Shown: positions 22,421-33,884 of the stretch, one piece after another
Numbering within the stretch: position 1 is the first letter of the stretch
How the letters are laid out: each line of letters starts with the position of its first letter
Source of the DNA: Mixophyes australis
Taxonomy: Eukaryota; Chordata; Amphibia; Anura; Limnodynastidae
Length of the DNA: 64,000 nucleotides
Assembly: GCA_036250195.1 (NCBI GenBank)
Contig: JAVHZZ010000001.1
Span: forward strand, 381,097,907 to 381,161,906
Reading direction: 5' to 3'
Position numbers and translations under genes: made by a program
The notes under the pieces: generated by a model
Seen by the model: only the letters and a program-made list of their open reading frames with translations
What the model was told of the DNA's origin: nothing
The model's database searches: none

Positions 22421-22748
22421 TAGTCAAAAACAAAACTCAGGGGAAATACAGAAAACCACAAATACACTCTAAACAAAATACAGGGGAAATACAGAAAACA
22501 ACAAACAAATAAATTCACAAACAAAACACAGGAGAAATTAAAAAAAACACTGACCAAAAGACTAAACTAAACACATAGTGTCTGGCGCCGTCTCCACACT
22601 GACACTTGGTGCAGGAGACGGACGCCTGCACCTTCTCAGCAACCACGTCCTGTTGCCTAGCAGCGGGACGCTATCTCTGCTCACCTGTCTGCAGCAAGCA
22701 TGTCTGACCGCCAAAATCTCCCTATCCCAATTAGGAGGCACCTTAGGG

Positions 22749-22756
22749 TATATAAA
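22749..22756 (+). promoter_or_regulatory. TATA box of the solo LTR
   Basis: TATATAAA, about 170 bp into the LTR, in a position expected for the U3/R promoter. Confidence 0.6.
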
Positions 22757-22840
22757 GCAGCATCTGACACCTGTCTAGTGCCAGAGTATTGGTCTTCCCC
22801 AGCTCCAGCGTTTCTTGAACTTCTGATCCAGTGTGTTATT

Positions 22841-23236
22841 CAGGGCCGGATTAAGGGAATGGAGGCCCCTGGGCTAAGGCGGCCTCCATTCCCCCGTGAA
22901 GGCCCCCCCCGTGATCCGAGCAGCCAGCCCCCCCCCCCGGTGATCCGAGCTGCCCGCTCCCCCCCCCCCCCCCCCGGCACTTACCTCCTTCTCCGGCGCG
23001 CTGTACGCTCTTTACTGGAGAGATCTCGTGAGAGTGAGACTCACGAGATCTCCTCAGTAAGGAGACTACAGCGCGCTGGAGAAGGACCGCAGTGAAAGTG
23101 CTCAGCAGCACTGATCGCGCCGGGGGCGCCCCGCCCCCGACCAATCAATACTGCTGCTGAGCACTTTCAAGGGCCCCCTGGATGCCATAGGCCCCTGGGC
23201 TGTAGCCCAGTTAGCCCTATGGTTAATCCGGCCCTG
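22841..23236. mobile_element. hAT-type MITE inside the solo LTR
   Basis: Ends are CAGGGCCGGATTAA and TTAATCCGGCCCTG. The 8-bp sequence GTGTTATT flanks both ends exactly (22,833-22,840 and 23,237-23,244). Inside are paired arms such as 'gagatctcgtgagagtgaga' with its downstream complement, 'tctccagcgcgctg'-type pairs, and C-runs of up to 18 bases. The terminal CAGGGCC matches the element at 12,335, so both could have been moved by the same hAT transposase. Confidence 0.9.
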
Positions 23237-23739
23237 GTGTTATTCGGTTCTGACTCGGCTTCCTGTGACTACTCTCCTGTGTTTCATTTTGGTACCTCGC
23301 TCCCCGGCTGGTTTGACTATTTGGCTTGACCTGACTTCTCTCTGGATCCTCCCTCTGTACTGCACCGCTCAGTTGGCTCTGACCTGGATTGCCTGACTAT
23401 GCCTGTCTACTACTGTCGCTACACCGGTGACTGTCTTGGAGAACCGCGACCTGCGTACCCTCTGCAGCTAAGCCCAAACCTCCTTGCAGGGGTCCCTGGT
23501 GAATACCGGGGATAAGTTAGACTCCGCGCCTCCCTTTTCAGTTGCGCTAATACCGGTTAGCGGCCATCTCTGCAATTCCGTGACACATAGACTATGGGCA
23601 GATAAACCAAATAAGAAAAAAATAACAACAAATATCACTTACAATAATACTTTTGCAACACTCAACACTTTCCTGCTCTTTCCACTACTCTCTCAATACC
23701 ACTTAAACTCCTACCAACTCAAATAAGGAAGTAGAGTGC

Positions 23740-23978
23740 TTTTCATAGTGTCAAATTTACACGACTTTTGCTTGGAGACTTCAATCCAATCAGAAATGAG
23801 TATAGGTTTGAAAATTGCAATGTTAAAACTGAACACAGCCGATTTGAGAGTTTGTAAAACCGCTTTAATTTGCTCGAGATTGACAGCTATTTCTGATTTG
23901 AGACTACAAATCTCTAGTTAATACATATGGCAACTTGGCTCAAATCGCTAGTGATCAGACCTTGATACATTTACCCCA
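23740..23978. mobile_element. MITE, TTTACCCC end, degraded
   Basis: The right end 'ccttgatacatttacccca' is the family terminal repeat. The interior has 'tttgagagtttgtaaaac', 'ctcgagattgacag' and 'caaatcgctag', as in the 26.0 and 27.8 kb copies. The left end is worn. Confidence 0.55.
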
Positions 23979-24387
23979 TAATCTGGGGCATTATTGTGGA
24001 TATTCCACTGTTTGTATTTATGAAAGTATGGCCATACACAGGAGGATACTACCACTAAACTATTATTGGTTGATCCATGTTTTAGGGCCAAAGACACTGG
24101 AATTTCTAAAGAAATGCAAGATATTGACTTCAATATTGCAAACTGCTGAAATGGGGGGGATAATGATGTAATAAACAGGTTATCTTTCCAAAAATAGGAA
24201 CATAGAAAAGTATGTTATAACATGTCTAAAAATACTCTTTTCTTCAAATGTCACCTAATATTAAATCAGTATTATATAAGCATAAAGGGTAGATACATTG
24301 TAAATTGTATATATACAACTTTATAAATGAGAGATATGTCCCAAACTCTTTTCTTATGTGGTAAAAAAAGCTAACAATTTTTTCTAT

Positions 24388-24560
24388 AGACTGTAAGCTT
24401 GTAATCACAACAATCTTATGTCATGTTTGTCTGTCTGTTAATTCTCAGTTTTGTTGTATTTTTATGTTTATAATTATGAGTATGCTAGGGCCATATAAGT
24501 AAATTTTAATAATACTAATAATACTAACAATAATAATAATAATAATAAGAAGAAGAAGTT
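24388..24560 (+). mobile_element. LINE/SINE 3' tail with (AAT)n
   Basis: 'atagactgtaagcttgtaat', 'gtctgtctgtta', 'cagttttgtt' and 'gggccatataagtaaa' follow the order of the frog SINE/L2-type tail. It ends in an AAT-rich microsatellite and an AAG run (24,518-24,558), the usual simple-repeat tail of these elements. Confidence 0.6.
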
Positions 24561-25137
24561 ATATTCTAACATGATAACATGAAAAAGGGAAAACGTGTAC
24601 CATGACTTATGGCAAAATGACAATTCTCTTGACATTTCAATTGTGAGTGTTCAGCAAATTTTTAACAGTTTCTCCATAATTTATCATATGCAGCTGTCAG
24701 CTCACCACGAGACTGCACAGGAAGAGATTTTAATCTTAGAAATACATATTTATTGTGGATTAAAGGCAAGGATTTATTATGTTAGCTTGGACATATAGCA
24801 TAGTGATTCTGATTTTTCTGAAAATCCTTTGAATGATCCCATATTTTTATTATTTGGCAATGCAGTAAGGGAAACATATTTGAAAGTAATATATAGCTAT
24901 ATTAAGATGTATAGCCTATTGTAAAACTGTTTACTATCATAGGGCCACATGAGAGCATACCAAACAATACAGAGTAAAACAGATAATAATCATACTATTT
25001 TAATACTTAAAACTAAAGATGACGAGACACTCAACATCTTTTCATGATTTAGAACAAACAATCATATTTATATACAATTAGATATATTTTCAATTGTGGT
25101 AACATGTTACAATCACATTTATTGAAAAATGATTACA
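24561..25137. other. No recognised feature
   Basis: AT-rich with chance frames only. Confidence 0.45.
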
Positions 25138-25140
25138 TTA

Positions 25141-25797
25141 AGGGGCACATTTATCAACACTCGCAAAATTTGAAAAATAGTTTTTAATCCTTATCGCATT
25201 TATAAGGATTGAACTATTTCTCATATTTATTAAAAAAGCAACACAGGAACAGCAGTTCCGAAAAACCGCTGTTCCTGTGAAGTGGAAAACATACTTATCA
25301 CTGCCTCTTCGTTCTTGAAGCAGCATGCGGTCAACGGGGCTCCTCTTCTGACTCCAGTGCGCATGTGCCGGGTGAAACCCTCGGGCATGGCACAAACATT
25401 TCTGCTCTCTCTCGGCAACTATAGTTGCCAAGAGAGAGAGTGCGTGACAGGGAGGTATCATGTGGTCCCTCCACACATGCGCTGGTCAGCTCTGCTCTTC
25501 GGAGCAGAGCTGACAGCACTGAAACTTTTCATTTATGATAATGTACACCAGCTTGAGCTGGCGTACATTAACATGTTTGAAAAGTTAATTTCATTTATTG
25601 TTAAATAGCGTTACTGAGCACTCCTCATACATTGTTATGGAGAGTGCTCAGTAAAACGATAGGAGATGCATAGCAGCAGATATCTATGATATCTGCTGCG
25701 ATGCTACAATCATAAATAGCAATTTAGTGTTTAATCCCCAAAAACTGTTGTTTTTGGGTATTTTACATGGGGAAACCTTTGATAAATTGGCCCCTAA
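25141..25797. mobile_element. Multi-hairpin MITE, PIF/Harbinger-like ends
   Basis: Ends GGGGCACATTTATCAA and TTGATAAATTGGCCCC are inverted repeats; TAA adjoins both, a possible 3-bp target duplication of the Harbinger type. The interior is a chain of separate hairpins: about 25,172-25,222; 25,242-25,279 (12-bp perfect arms); 25,405-25,438; 25,485-25,514 (13-bp perfect arms, TTCG loop); 25,523-25,586 with nested 14-bp arms; 25,611-25,654 (19-bp arms); 25,673-25,699 (12-bp perfect arms, 3-base loop); 25,737-25,758. No long coding frame. The superfamily call is tentative. Confidence 0.75.
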
Positions 25798-26004
25798 GTA
25801 TGAAAAGTGTCATATTATTAGAATACACAAGTTTCAAAAAAACTTTCATTCTATCGCTTCATATTACCATTTCTCACCATTCCCATTCATATTTTTTATT
25901 TATCCAGACACCTACTTTTGTTTATATTTAATTTATTTTCACCCACATGTTTTGACTTTCTTACAATTTGAATAAAAATGATAGTTTCAAGACTATTTTA
26001 AGAT

Positions 26005-26290
26005 CAGGGGGTAAATGTATATATCAGCAATTTTGCATTTCCAACAATTTTCTCACGCGAGTTTAAAATTGCTGAATTATTAAATGTATTAAATCGATAG
26101 AGAAGTGTTCCTTTCAAAATCGTCATTCTCAAAATCGCTACAAATCGCAGTCTCGACATTTTGACAATCTAATTATACAAATTGCCCAATGTATGAAGCT
26201 GCGATTTTGCAAACTCGCCCGAGTTTGAATTCAAAATCACCAGATACAACACGCTGCTTTCTATAGGCGAGATTGCCAAACACATCACTG
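26005..26290. mobile_element. MITE of the 'aaatcgc' family
   Basis: It starts CAGGGGGTAAATGTAT, the family terminal repeat, and contains 'caattttctcacgcgagttt', 'ctacaaatcgcagtctcgac' and 'gtatgaagctgcgattttgc', parallel to 17,330-17,620. The right end is lost or worn. Confidence 0.6.
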
Positions 26291-26319
26291 TTACACTGCA
26301 GGGCAATGTTAATATCACA

Positions 26320-26530
26320 GGAGCAGGTGAGGGCTGGAAAATTGTTGCCCAGGGGGCAATACTTGACTCAGCAGCCCTTTAGGAAGATTTTAAAGGGAAA
26401 GTAATGCAGGTGGCCCAGTGACCCAGCCCAAGGTAGCCCAGTATGGGGCCGACCTGGGGGCAGATGTTCCTCTGCCCCCCCAGCCCTACTAGCCCCTGCA
26501 CAAGAGGCATAATGGGAATTTCAATAAAGC
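26320..26530. repeat. GC-rich unclassified repeat
   Basis: 'ggcccagtgacccagcccaa' and 'cctctgcccccccagcccta' match the opposite strand of 4,400-4,460. No coding signal. Probably a fragment of a non-autonomous DNA element. Confidence 0.35.
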
Positions 26531-26649
26531 ATGATCTATGTTTTAGAGGGGCAAAAATGTTTATAGATTAGCTTACGGGTAACACATTATTTTACAAATA
26601 AATTAGTTGTGCACATTTATGTAATATTTTTTAATCAGTCTACAGTATG

Positions 26650-26760
26650 TGCTACATTTTTATTATTGTCTTTTATTGATAAAGCACCAACATATTACAT
26701 ATTATAGTACATTGAGGGGATAATGACACAAAAAATAAATAATTACAAAGAATTATAATA
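26650..26760 (-). mobile_element. LINE/SINE 3' tail, minus strand
   Basis: The minus strand reads 'atatgtaatatgttggtgct' then 'ttatcaataaa', with 'tcccctcaatgtacta' before it, as in the tail at 11,430-11,490. Short truncated copy. Confidence 0.55.
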
Positions 26761-26764
26761 ACAA

Positions 26765-27390
26765 AGAAGTGGAACAGAAGGTAAATGTGGGCCTGGCCAA
26801 ATTTTTACAATTAAAAAGAGAAGTGGGGAACAGTTGGTAAGGTAAAGGTAGCAGAATAACTATTGTACCTGCTGGTGAGTAAAGTGCCTGTGGCTATTCT
26901 TTGCCATCTGAATTAACATCCTTTGAGATAAACAGGCATTGGTGGCTGGTATTTCTGTGCGACATCTGTATGTATCTACCTATTTGCATTTGTTTAATTT
27001 ACAGTTGGATGTAAATGCTTCAGAATGTTGTAATTTTGTATATTTTGCAAAATGTGCTGCACTACCCATATGCCCAAATTGAACCATTATTGTAAGATGT
27101 GTCTATCTAACACCTGCAGCCTCTTGTACTTTAAGAGGCAGATAAGGGGCATTGAGGTGCAAATACATTATAGTATAGTAAGGGGCATTAGATGCACGTT
27201 AAGCAACCCTTTGGCTTGTGATGCATCTTATTTTGACATACACTTTCTTACCAAGAACAAATTCAACACCTACGCATGATGGGTGCAAATGTCTGTAATT
27301 AATATAGGTTTTTGTTTTTTTTACATTTTTAATTTAACTATATTGGCTTACTATCTAATTAGAACTGGGTCAATCCTTTTTTCTCATGAT
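26765..27390. other. No recognised feature
   Basis: A 75-codon frame at 27,052-27,279 has no known domain. Confidence 0.45.
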
Positions 27391-27393
27391 GAT

Positions 27394-27517
27394 AATATTT
27401 CCTGATGGGGACACCATTTAAACTACATATTTGTGACACTAGTAGTGCTCATGTGCATGCTGACACTTGTAGTGCCACAAGTATGTAATTTTAATGGATT
27501 CCCCATCAGGAAATATT
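27394..27517. mobile_element. Small hairpin MITE
   Basis: 'aatatttcctgatgggg' pairs with 'ccccatcaggaaatatt', and 'ccatttaaa' with 'ttttaatgg'. The loop holds 'cacttgtagtgccacaagt', itself a small hairpin. Flank and superfamily unresolved. Confidence 0.65.
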
Positions 27518-27759
27518 AAATGTTGCCACATTATAAAAATATAAATATTTCCCCACTGATGATGAAATATAATAAAATAAAATAAAAATCCCTTCCATAT
27601 AATCATGAAGTAAATATGGCCTACTAAATTATTCTTATTTTTTTTTTGTCTCCTGTAAGAAAATTAATAATCAGTTTTGCCACTCTACAACAAAAAACAT
27701 GCTGTATTTAAACTTCCATTTTGCCTCCTGTTATATTAACATTGACCAGATAGTGCAAA

Positions 27760-28022
27760 CAACATGCTTTTATTTCTGTTCAAGTTTCAGCTTCTGTTGA
27801 AACTTGGGCGAGTTTGTGTTTAATCTCTGGCGAGTTTGACTGCAACATGGGAGAGATAGGTGTTTTAAAATCGACACAAATTGCCAGAGATTAGATTTTG
27901 GAAAGTCAAAATCACAGGTTAATATATATGGTGGTTTTACACTTAAAATCGCTGGTTATCCCTCGTGATTTGCAGTGACTTTAAATTGCTGAAAAAAAAT
28001 CGCAGCTTGATATATTTACCAC
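27760..28022. mobile_element. MITE of the 'aaatcgc' family, degraded
   Basis: 'gggcgagtttgtgtttaatc', 'aaaatcgctgg' and the right end 'cagcttgatatatttacca' place it with the 26.0 kb copy. Confidence 0.5.
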
Positions 28023-28559
28023 TAGATTTTAACATGTATGACCAATTTAAGAGTTGCAGTATCTAGAGAAAATTCCTCAGTCCACCAACAAATAATTGTT
28101 ATAGTGTATAATATAAATGTTAGCAGGAAAGGCACTTAAATGATGCCAGGAATGTGCTACTTATGTCTTTTGTCTGTGTGATGCATCACATGTTTTGTGC
28201 TGTATTTTTCTTTTCTCAAGTATTATAACCAATTTATGCAATTTCTCATTTTCCTACTATAGAAACTGAGAAGGGGTGGATTAGACGCTACTTGCATGGC
28301 CTTGCAGATTTCACACTGATTGGCATAGTTATGTAGGGACAATATTGCAAAAATGACTTCACAGTCACACTAATATCATAAGATGTGTTGCGTCATCCAT
28401 TAAGAGCCTCTACTCTTCCGCTAGTCAGCTTCCACAGCTACGCCAACCTGCCAGTCACATTGTGATTGGAGAGACATATACAGGGGCAGCAGCATCATGG
28501 TGCACAAGCTTTAACAGTGACTGTGTGTTAAAATGAGAAGGGGGGGCTGTGAGGAGGGT

Positions 28560-29225
28560 ACAGAATGATGTTGTCACCTCTGGTATATGGCCACTGCCAT
28601 ATAATCTGAATACCTTGGATAAATGGGAACTGCTGATATTATATGGCCACCTCTGGCATATAAACACTGCTGGAAATCTGTTTTGTAGGCACTACCTTGC
28701 CACCTCTTGCATCTAGACACTTTCGGCCTGAGTCATTAAGGAAAGTAAGGCAAAAAAAAAGAGTAAATGTTCTCCGGGACAAACCATGTTATAATGCGAG
28801 GAGTGCAAATTAATTTATAGTTTAGCAAATTAGTTAAATACTGGCTGTTTTTTCATGTTGCATTCAAATACTTGATAGCTTTATTTTTACACTGAAAATT
28901 AAAGTTGATCTAGGAAATGCCCTATCCCAACTATAAATCTGTCCCCACATTTTAAATTTACCTCCCCTCCAATGCAACATGGTTTTGCCCAGGTGCAAAG
29001 TTACTCCTTTTGTATGCTTTGCTCTCCTTAATGACTCAGGCCCTTTGTGTATAGTGAGTTGACACAGGCTCCTGATATATGATCACTGTTAATATTTGAG
29101 AAAGGCAAGTATAATGGGCTGGTATGATATATGGGCACTGGGTACTGGTATATTGGCACTGGATACTGATATAATTTATGGGCACTGGCTACTGCTATTG
29201 TGTATTTGCATTGAGTGCCGAGTGA
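28560..29225. repeat. Degenerate short tandem repeat split by a MITE
   Basis: Irregular units of 'ggtatatggccact..' and 'atatgggcactgggtactg' occur at 28,575-28,720 and 29,070-29,220, interrupted by the MITE at 28,725-29,043. Units near 29,125-29,190 repeat about every 25-30 bp. Confidence 0.5.
28725..29043. mobile_element. MITE, GGCCTGAGTCATTAAGGA family
   Basis: Ends GGCCTGAGTCATTAAGGA and TCCTTAATGACTCAGGCC are perfect 18-bp inverted repeats. The inner order ('taaatactggctgttttttc', 'aagttgatctaggaaatgcc', 'atgcaacatggttttgccca') is the reverse of 53,809-54,117. Related copies lie at 46,521-46,847 and, as a half copy, at 31,648-31,797. Confidence 0.8.
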
Positions 29226-29269
29226 CAGGATCTGTTTCTTTCTTGGTCACACATGTAGATAGTCATGAT

Positions 29270-29435
29270 GGGTATATTTGCTAAACTGCTGGTTTGAAAA
29301 AGTGGAGCTGTTGCTTAAAGCAACCAATCAGATACTAGTTAGCATTTATTTAGTGTATTCTACAAAATGACATGCAGAATCTGACTGGTTGCAATAGGCA
29401 CTTTTTCAAACCTGCCATTTAGTAAATATACCCCC
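29270..29435. mobile_element. Hairpin MITE, 'caaccaatcaga' family
   Basis: 'gggtatatttgctaaactg' pairs with 'agtaaatataccccc'. The core 'gtttgaaaaagtgga', 'gcaaccaatcagatactagt' and 'tttttcaaacctgcc' matches 15,909-16,086 and the outer element at 46,461. Confidence 0.7.
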
Positions 29436-29439
29436 TGAT

Positions 29440-31640
29440 CTTTAATTTCCTTTTGTAGTTACCTGTGCTGAATTAATTAATTGAAAAGAACATTTTGTAC
29501 CTAGTGGAGGGTGTGCAGGTTACTGTAACCAGGAAACAAATGAAAACATCAGAAAATAATCATTGTGTACCTGGTGCAATGGGCCATGTTAAAAGGTATA
29601 AACTCTTCCGCTAATATTTAGCATATGTAGAAATATTTAAATAAAATTATGAAATAGATGCCCTAAGAAAGTAAGCAAAAAATGCTTGTGAACATTTATA
29701 CTGAAGACTTAAACATTATCTGTGTTTAATCTCACTCAGAATGATAGCAAACTAGTCCTGATATTTGCTACTTTTTGACAACTAAGGTTCAATGAATTAG
29801 GTATTTAAATTAAAAAAAGGGTGAACATTAAATTACATGTAACCTGAGATGTACATCTAAGATTTTTATTTTGGAAATATTTTACTAAAAAACAGGCAAA
29901 ACATAAACCCAAAAAGCTGATCTTAAACAAATATAGCATTTATTTTATTTTATTTTATGGTTTTGGTTTGGAAAGTATTTTCCAGTTAGCAGACTTGAGC
30001 CTTTATCTGTTTCTTACAGTATACAGAAGCCTGGGAATGGAGGACAAGGGTTAATCTTCCCTATCATGTTGTAAAAGCATTCCATTTCTTTGCTAGAGAC
30101 AAAGGGTGTTAAAACTTGCTCATTTATTGTCAAAACACCTATCAACTCGACTGAATCCCACCTGCTCCATCTGTTAGCACCTCCCTGGGAACATCCTTCC
30201 TTGTCACTGCTCATCAGTCTTCAACAGGAACCTCTGCTTTTTTATTCATTTTCTTTTCACAGGATTGTATTTCCTCCGATTCCCTTCTCCAAGAAAGCAA
30301 TACTTCTAATAAACTCAGTCCCCATCAAATACTTTCATCTATTCATTATTGCCAGCACTCTGTGTGGAAAACATTTTTCACTGTCTGCACATGATGTTTA
30401 AAGTTGTCATCAAACCTTTTTATCACCAATACAGAAAAAAAAGAGGGAAAAAAATAATAGAATGTTATTTCTGCAACAGGGTTCTCTACTTCTAATCTAG
30501 AAACACAGAGATTTACGTTTCAGAATATGAAACAAATAGACGCTTAAGAGGATTACTTAAAAGAAACAATTCTTTGTGTAATAAAGTATTGTTACATATA
30601 AGTGCTATAACTGTATCTCTGGCAAAAATGACATAAAATTGCTATCATAGAAACACCCTAGACCCCCACAAGCATTTCACAAACCTGACATCATTGTGCT
30701 TGAACTGAACAGCACAAATAGCTTTTTTGTTGCGATCAGGCAGATATAAACTCTGCTACAGACTGTACCTAATGAGTGGTTAGCTAAACAATAGGGGGTT
30801 TTATTTGCAAGATAGAAAAGTTGGGTCTACCTACTGTTATCAATACACTACATAGATACTTGCAAAGCACAGAAAAATGTAATAAGAAGGGACACTTAAC
30901 TGAAAAAAATATGTGCTTAACTCTGTCTAGAATTGAGAAAGCCAGAGTTTTATGTTATTCCTGTGCATAGGCTAAAGAGCAAACACAGGAAGCTGTGTCT
31001 GCAACCTCTTAAGATGCTCTCTGTCATGTTTTCAGCCCTTCGTGAACCTGGCCATGTCCCCATTGACTTCATATTATGCCCCAATTACGTCACACATATC
31101 ACTTGCCATTAGGTCACATCCACAAGCCAATGTATTGTGAGAGTATTAACACAGTTTTAGTTAGGATGACAGGAGAGCTCAGGGATTAAATACGGGATTA
31201 TTTCGAAAAGAAAGCAAATAATGGAACTATACCAAATGCTGCGCTCTGCAAGCAGACCTATTAGTATCAACAGGTGCTAATAAAGTCCTATAAAACAGAT
31301 ATTTTATACAGGCATTCCCTAAAGTATTATTATTATATTAAATAAATACAAAGTAAAATACAAAATATAGCATTAGATTCTCTCATAGCATATAAAATCA
31401 CACATGTGCTATAATCCACAACAAAAATGAAATATTGGCTTTATTCTGTCTTGGGCATCATAGGCCACCAAAAGTAAATGTCTATATATTTTACCAGTTG
31501 TGCTATTTACACAATGTTATGAAATATGCTTTTTATGTGCATTACAGTTTGTCAGGTGTGATAATTTGCTGATAACCATTTTTTGTCTATATCACCAAAT
31601 GGATAGATTTATTATGTATATCATATATGATTAAACCCTT
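29440..31640. other. No recognised feature
   Basis: AT-rich DNA. A 103-codon plus-strand frame at 30,090-30,401 overlaps a 66-codon minus frame; neither has a known motif. Confidence 0.45.
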
Positions 31641-31647
31641 TACTGCC

Positions 31648-31797
31648 AATTTGGCAGTAATAGTGACTATTTTGAGAAAACAGTCATTATTTAACTTATG
31701 TGCAAAACAGAAAACTAATTTTCACCCCTTTGCATTGTAGCATAGTTTTGTCCAGGAGACTTAAATAGGAAACTTCTTAATTTAAGTTCCTTAATGA
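31648..31797. mobile_element. Half copy of the GGCCTGATTCATTAAGGA MITE
   Basis: 'aaacagtcattatttaactt', 'tgtgcaaaacaga', 'ttttgtccaggagact' and 'tccttaatgaatcaggcc' equal the right half of 46,521-46,847. The left half is missing. It abuts the hAT transposase relic and supplies that frame's last codons. Confidence 0.7.
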
Positions 31798-33880
31798 ATC
31801 AGGCCTTCTGTATTTCTGCGGGAAAAGCTTTTCTCGTGGAAATTGTAGTTCATTTTTATGAACATCATATTTTCCATATTTTGAGGAAGTAGCCTCCTAA
31901 GCCGATCGCTGACAAGGGTTCCGCTGTGCTGAAAACTCTTTCTGAGTACACACTGGAGGGTGGGCAGCTTAGGCACTGCAAAGCGACTTGGTAAATGGGT
32001 CTCCATCCAAATTCCCTTCTTTTCCTCCCAGTATGTAAAGGGACTGTCTGATGTGTCTATTTCTATGCTGTTGTTAAAATAATCCTCCACCATCCTTTGG
32101 ATGATGGCTTCAGCACCTTGCACAACACGGAAAGTATTCTCCACTGCGCTTGACTAAAATACATCTCCCCTCCTTTCCCAATGTCATGGCTTGTGGAGTA
32201 AGCGTGGATGGCTTTTCGTTGCCCCTCCATCCTCAGACATGGTGGAATTCCACCTTGTCACCACCACTTGCTTCAGTTGGTGGCAGGGCAAATGAAATTG
32301 CTATTGTAGCTGATCTCCTACATGCTGTTGCGGAATGCCGGAAATGTTCAGATACTTTACGGGCCACAGACAGCATCTCCTGTACATCCCTGTCATTTTT
32401 TAAAAAGCTCTGCACCACCAAGTTTACTGTGTGAGCAAAACAGAGAATGTGAGGGAATTCACCCAGCTGTTATGCTCTCACAATTTTGTTGGCATTATCA
32501 GAAATGACATATCCTGAGCAGAGTCCAAGCGGGATTAGCCATGTTGCAATGACATCCCTTAGTTTTTGTAACAGATTGTCAGCTGTATGCCTCTTAGTGA
32601 AGCCGGTGATACACAGAGTAGCCTGTCTCTAACAAAATGTGATGTTCTTGGGTACATGCTGCTGCTGTTCCTGCTGGTGAAGGCGAATCACCAACCCAGT
32701 GGGCTGTCACAGTCATATAATCTTTAGTTTGCCCAGTTCCGCTCATCCATATATCTGTGTATAAGTATACAGTGGGTAGAATGGCATTTTGTAGCCCAAT
32801 AAATTCATTTTTACAAACCTTCTGGTAGAGGTGAGGAATAACTTTTCTAGTAAAATGGTGTCGTGATGGAATTTGGTAACGGGGAAACAAGACCTCAAGT
32901 AACTGTCTAAAAGCAGCTGCATTATTTAGTGGATAATGGATGCAGATCTAATACTAGCATAGTCGCCATGGCGTCTGTGATCCGCTTTGCGATTGGGTGA
33001 CAGCTTTTATACTTGCTTCCTCTTGCAAAGGATTGTTTAACAGTCAATTGTTGTAAACTACTAGTAGTCTTCTGCTTGGTCTGCTTTTGGAATGAAGATC
33101 CACCCCCAGCAGCAGTAGCAGTGGGACTAATGCTCAAGAATTATTCTGAGGAAACCAAGATAGTGGAGGAGTCATCTAGCCTTAGCAACTTGGGTGCAGG
33201 ACTAACTCCGATCGCTACTGAGCATATTGATGAGAAAGGTGTTGTGAGTGTAGATTGCAGGTGTCGGGTTCTAGCTGAGAGAAGGGACCTAGCTGATGCT
33301 GGACTGCTTGTTGTTATTATTTTAGCATAAGTTTCTGATTTTCCCAACAGCTTGCCATGAACTCGGTTTAAATGGCGTAACATGGATGAGGTTCCTAGAT
33401 GGTTAAGGTCCCTACCTCTACTGAGATTTAGAACAAGACTGCCAGCCCTATTTCTATTTCGGCAATGACAATTAGCAATGGAGCAATGGAACGCACCTGT
33501 TGGTGTGTTAGCTAGATAACACAGTACAATGTGATTGCAGATTTAGAACAAGACTGCCAACCCTATTATTTCTATTTCAGCAATGACAATTAGCAATGGA
33601 GCTGTCCTATTGGTGTGTTGACACTGCCCAACTGCACTAGAGACTGCCAAGAACCGTGCTACCCTTTCTGTGTCTCCCAGTGAAATGGCACTGGATCACC
33701 GTGGAGGGCCTTACTTATAAAATCCAAAACTTGTGAGATCCGACGACGTAATGATGACTTTTGCCTCGTTTTCAATTCTGAGGGCATGCAAAAGTACCAA
33801 GCCGACTTGGCTCGGAACGCGGAACTGCTAAGTTTGAGTGGGTTCGGTTCTTGGGGAACCGAGGCTGAGCATCTCTAGTT
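31798..33880 (-). pseudogene. hAT transposase pseudogene, BED-finger type
   Basis: Segments in order on the minus strand: a BED-finger remnant near 33,440-33,340 ('RGRDLNHLGTSSMLRHLNRV'), with the zinc-binding cysteines not visible; 32,890-32,594 with 'YLYTDIWMSGTGQTKDYMTV', the first catalytic-region block; 32,510-32,330 with 'VVQSFLKNDRDVQEMLSVAR'; and 32,144-31,798 with the C-terminal dimerisation domain ('SPFTYWEEKK' ... 'HSGTLVSDRLRRLLPQNMEN'). Known role: cut-and-paste transposition with 8-bp duplications. Several frameshifts and stops, and a ~118-bp duplication at 33,424-33,620. The right end 'ccgaggctgagcatctcta' near 33,860-33,877 is hAT-like; the left end is lost at the MITE. Confidence 0.75.
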
Positions 33881-33884
33881 TGCA

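Larger units (their letters stand above)
22579..23585 (+). mobile_element. Solo LTR, gypsy-like, with 5-bp target-site duplication
   Basis: The LTR starts TGTC and ends GACA and is flanked on both sides by CATAG (22,574-22,578 and 23,586-23,590), an exact 5-bp duplication. No second LTR is present, so recombination probably removed the interior. Without the hAT MITE at 22,841-23,236 and its extra duplication, it is about 603 bp. A TATA box sits at 22,749-22,756. Near the end 'gcaggggtccctggtgaata' resembles the opposite strand of 57,715-57,735, indicating a related LTR there. Confidence 0.85.

Noticed and set aside
25141..25797. Cluster of host microRNA genes
   Set aside because: The hairpins lie within one unit bounded by transposon-like inverted ends and a possible TAA duplication, so a MITE is the simpler reading. 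Small-RNA data would be needed to revive the idea.
30090..30401. 103-codon plus-strand frame as a host gene
   Set aside because: No domain, no signal of splicing or codon bias, and AT-rich surroundings. The length is within chance for 64 kb on six frames.
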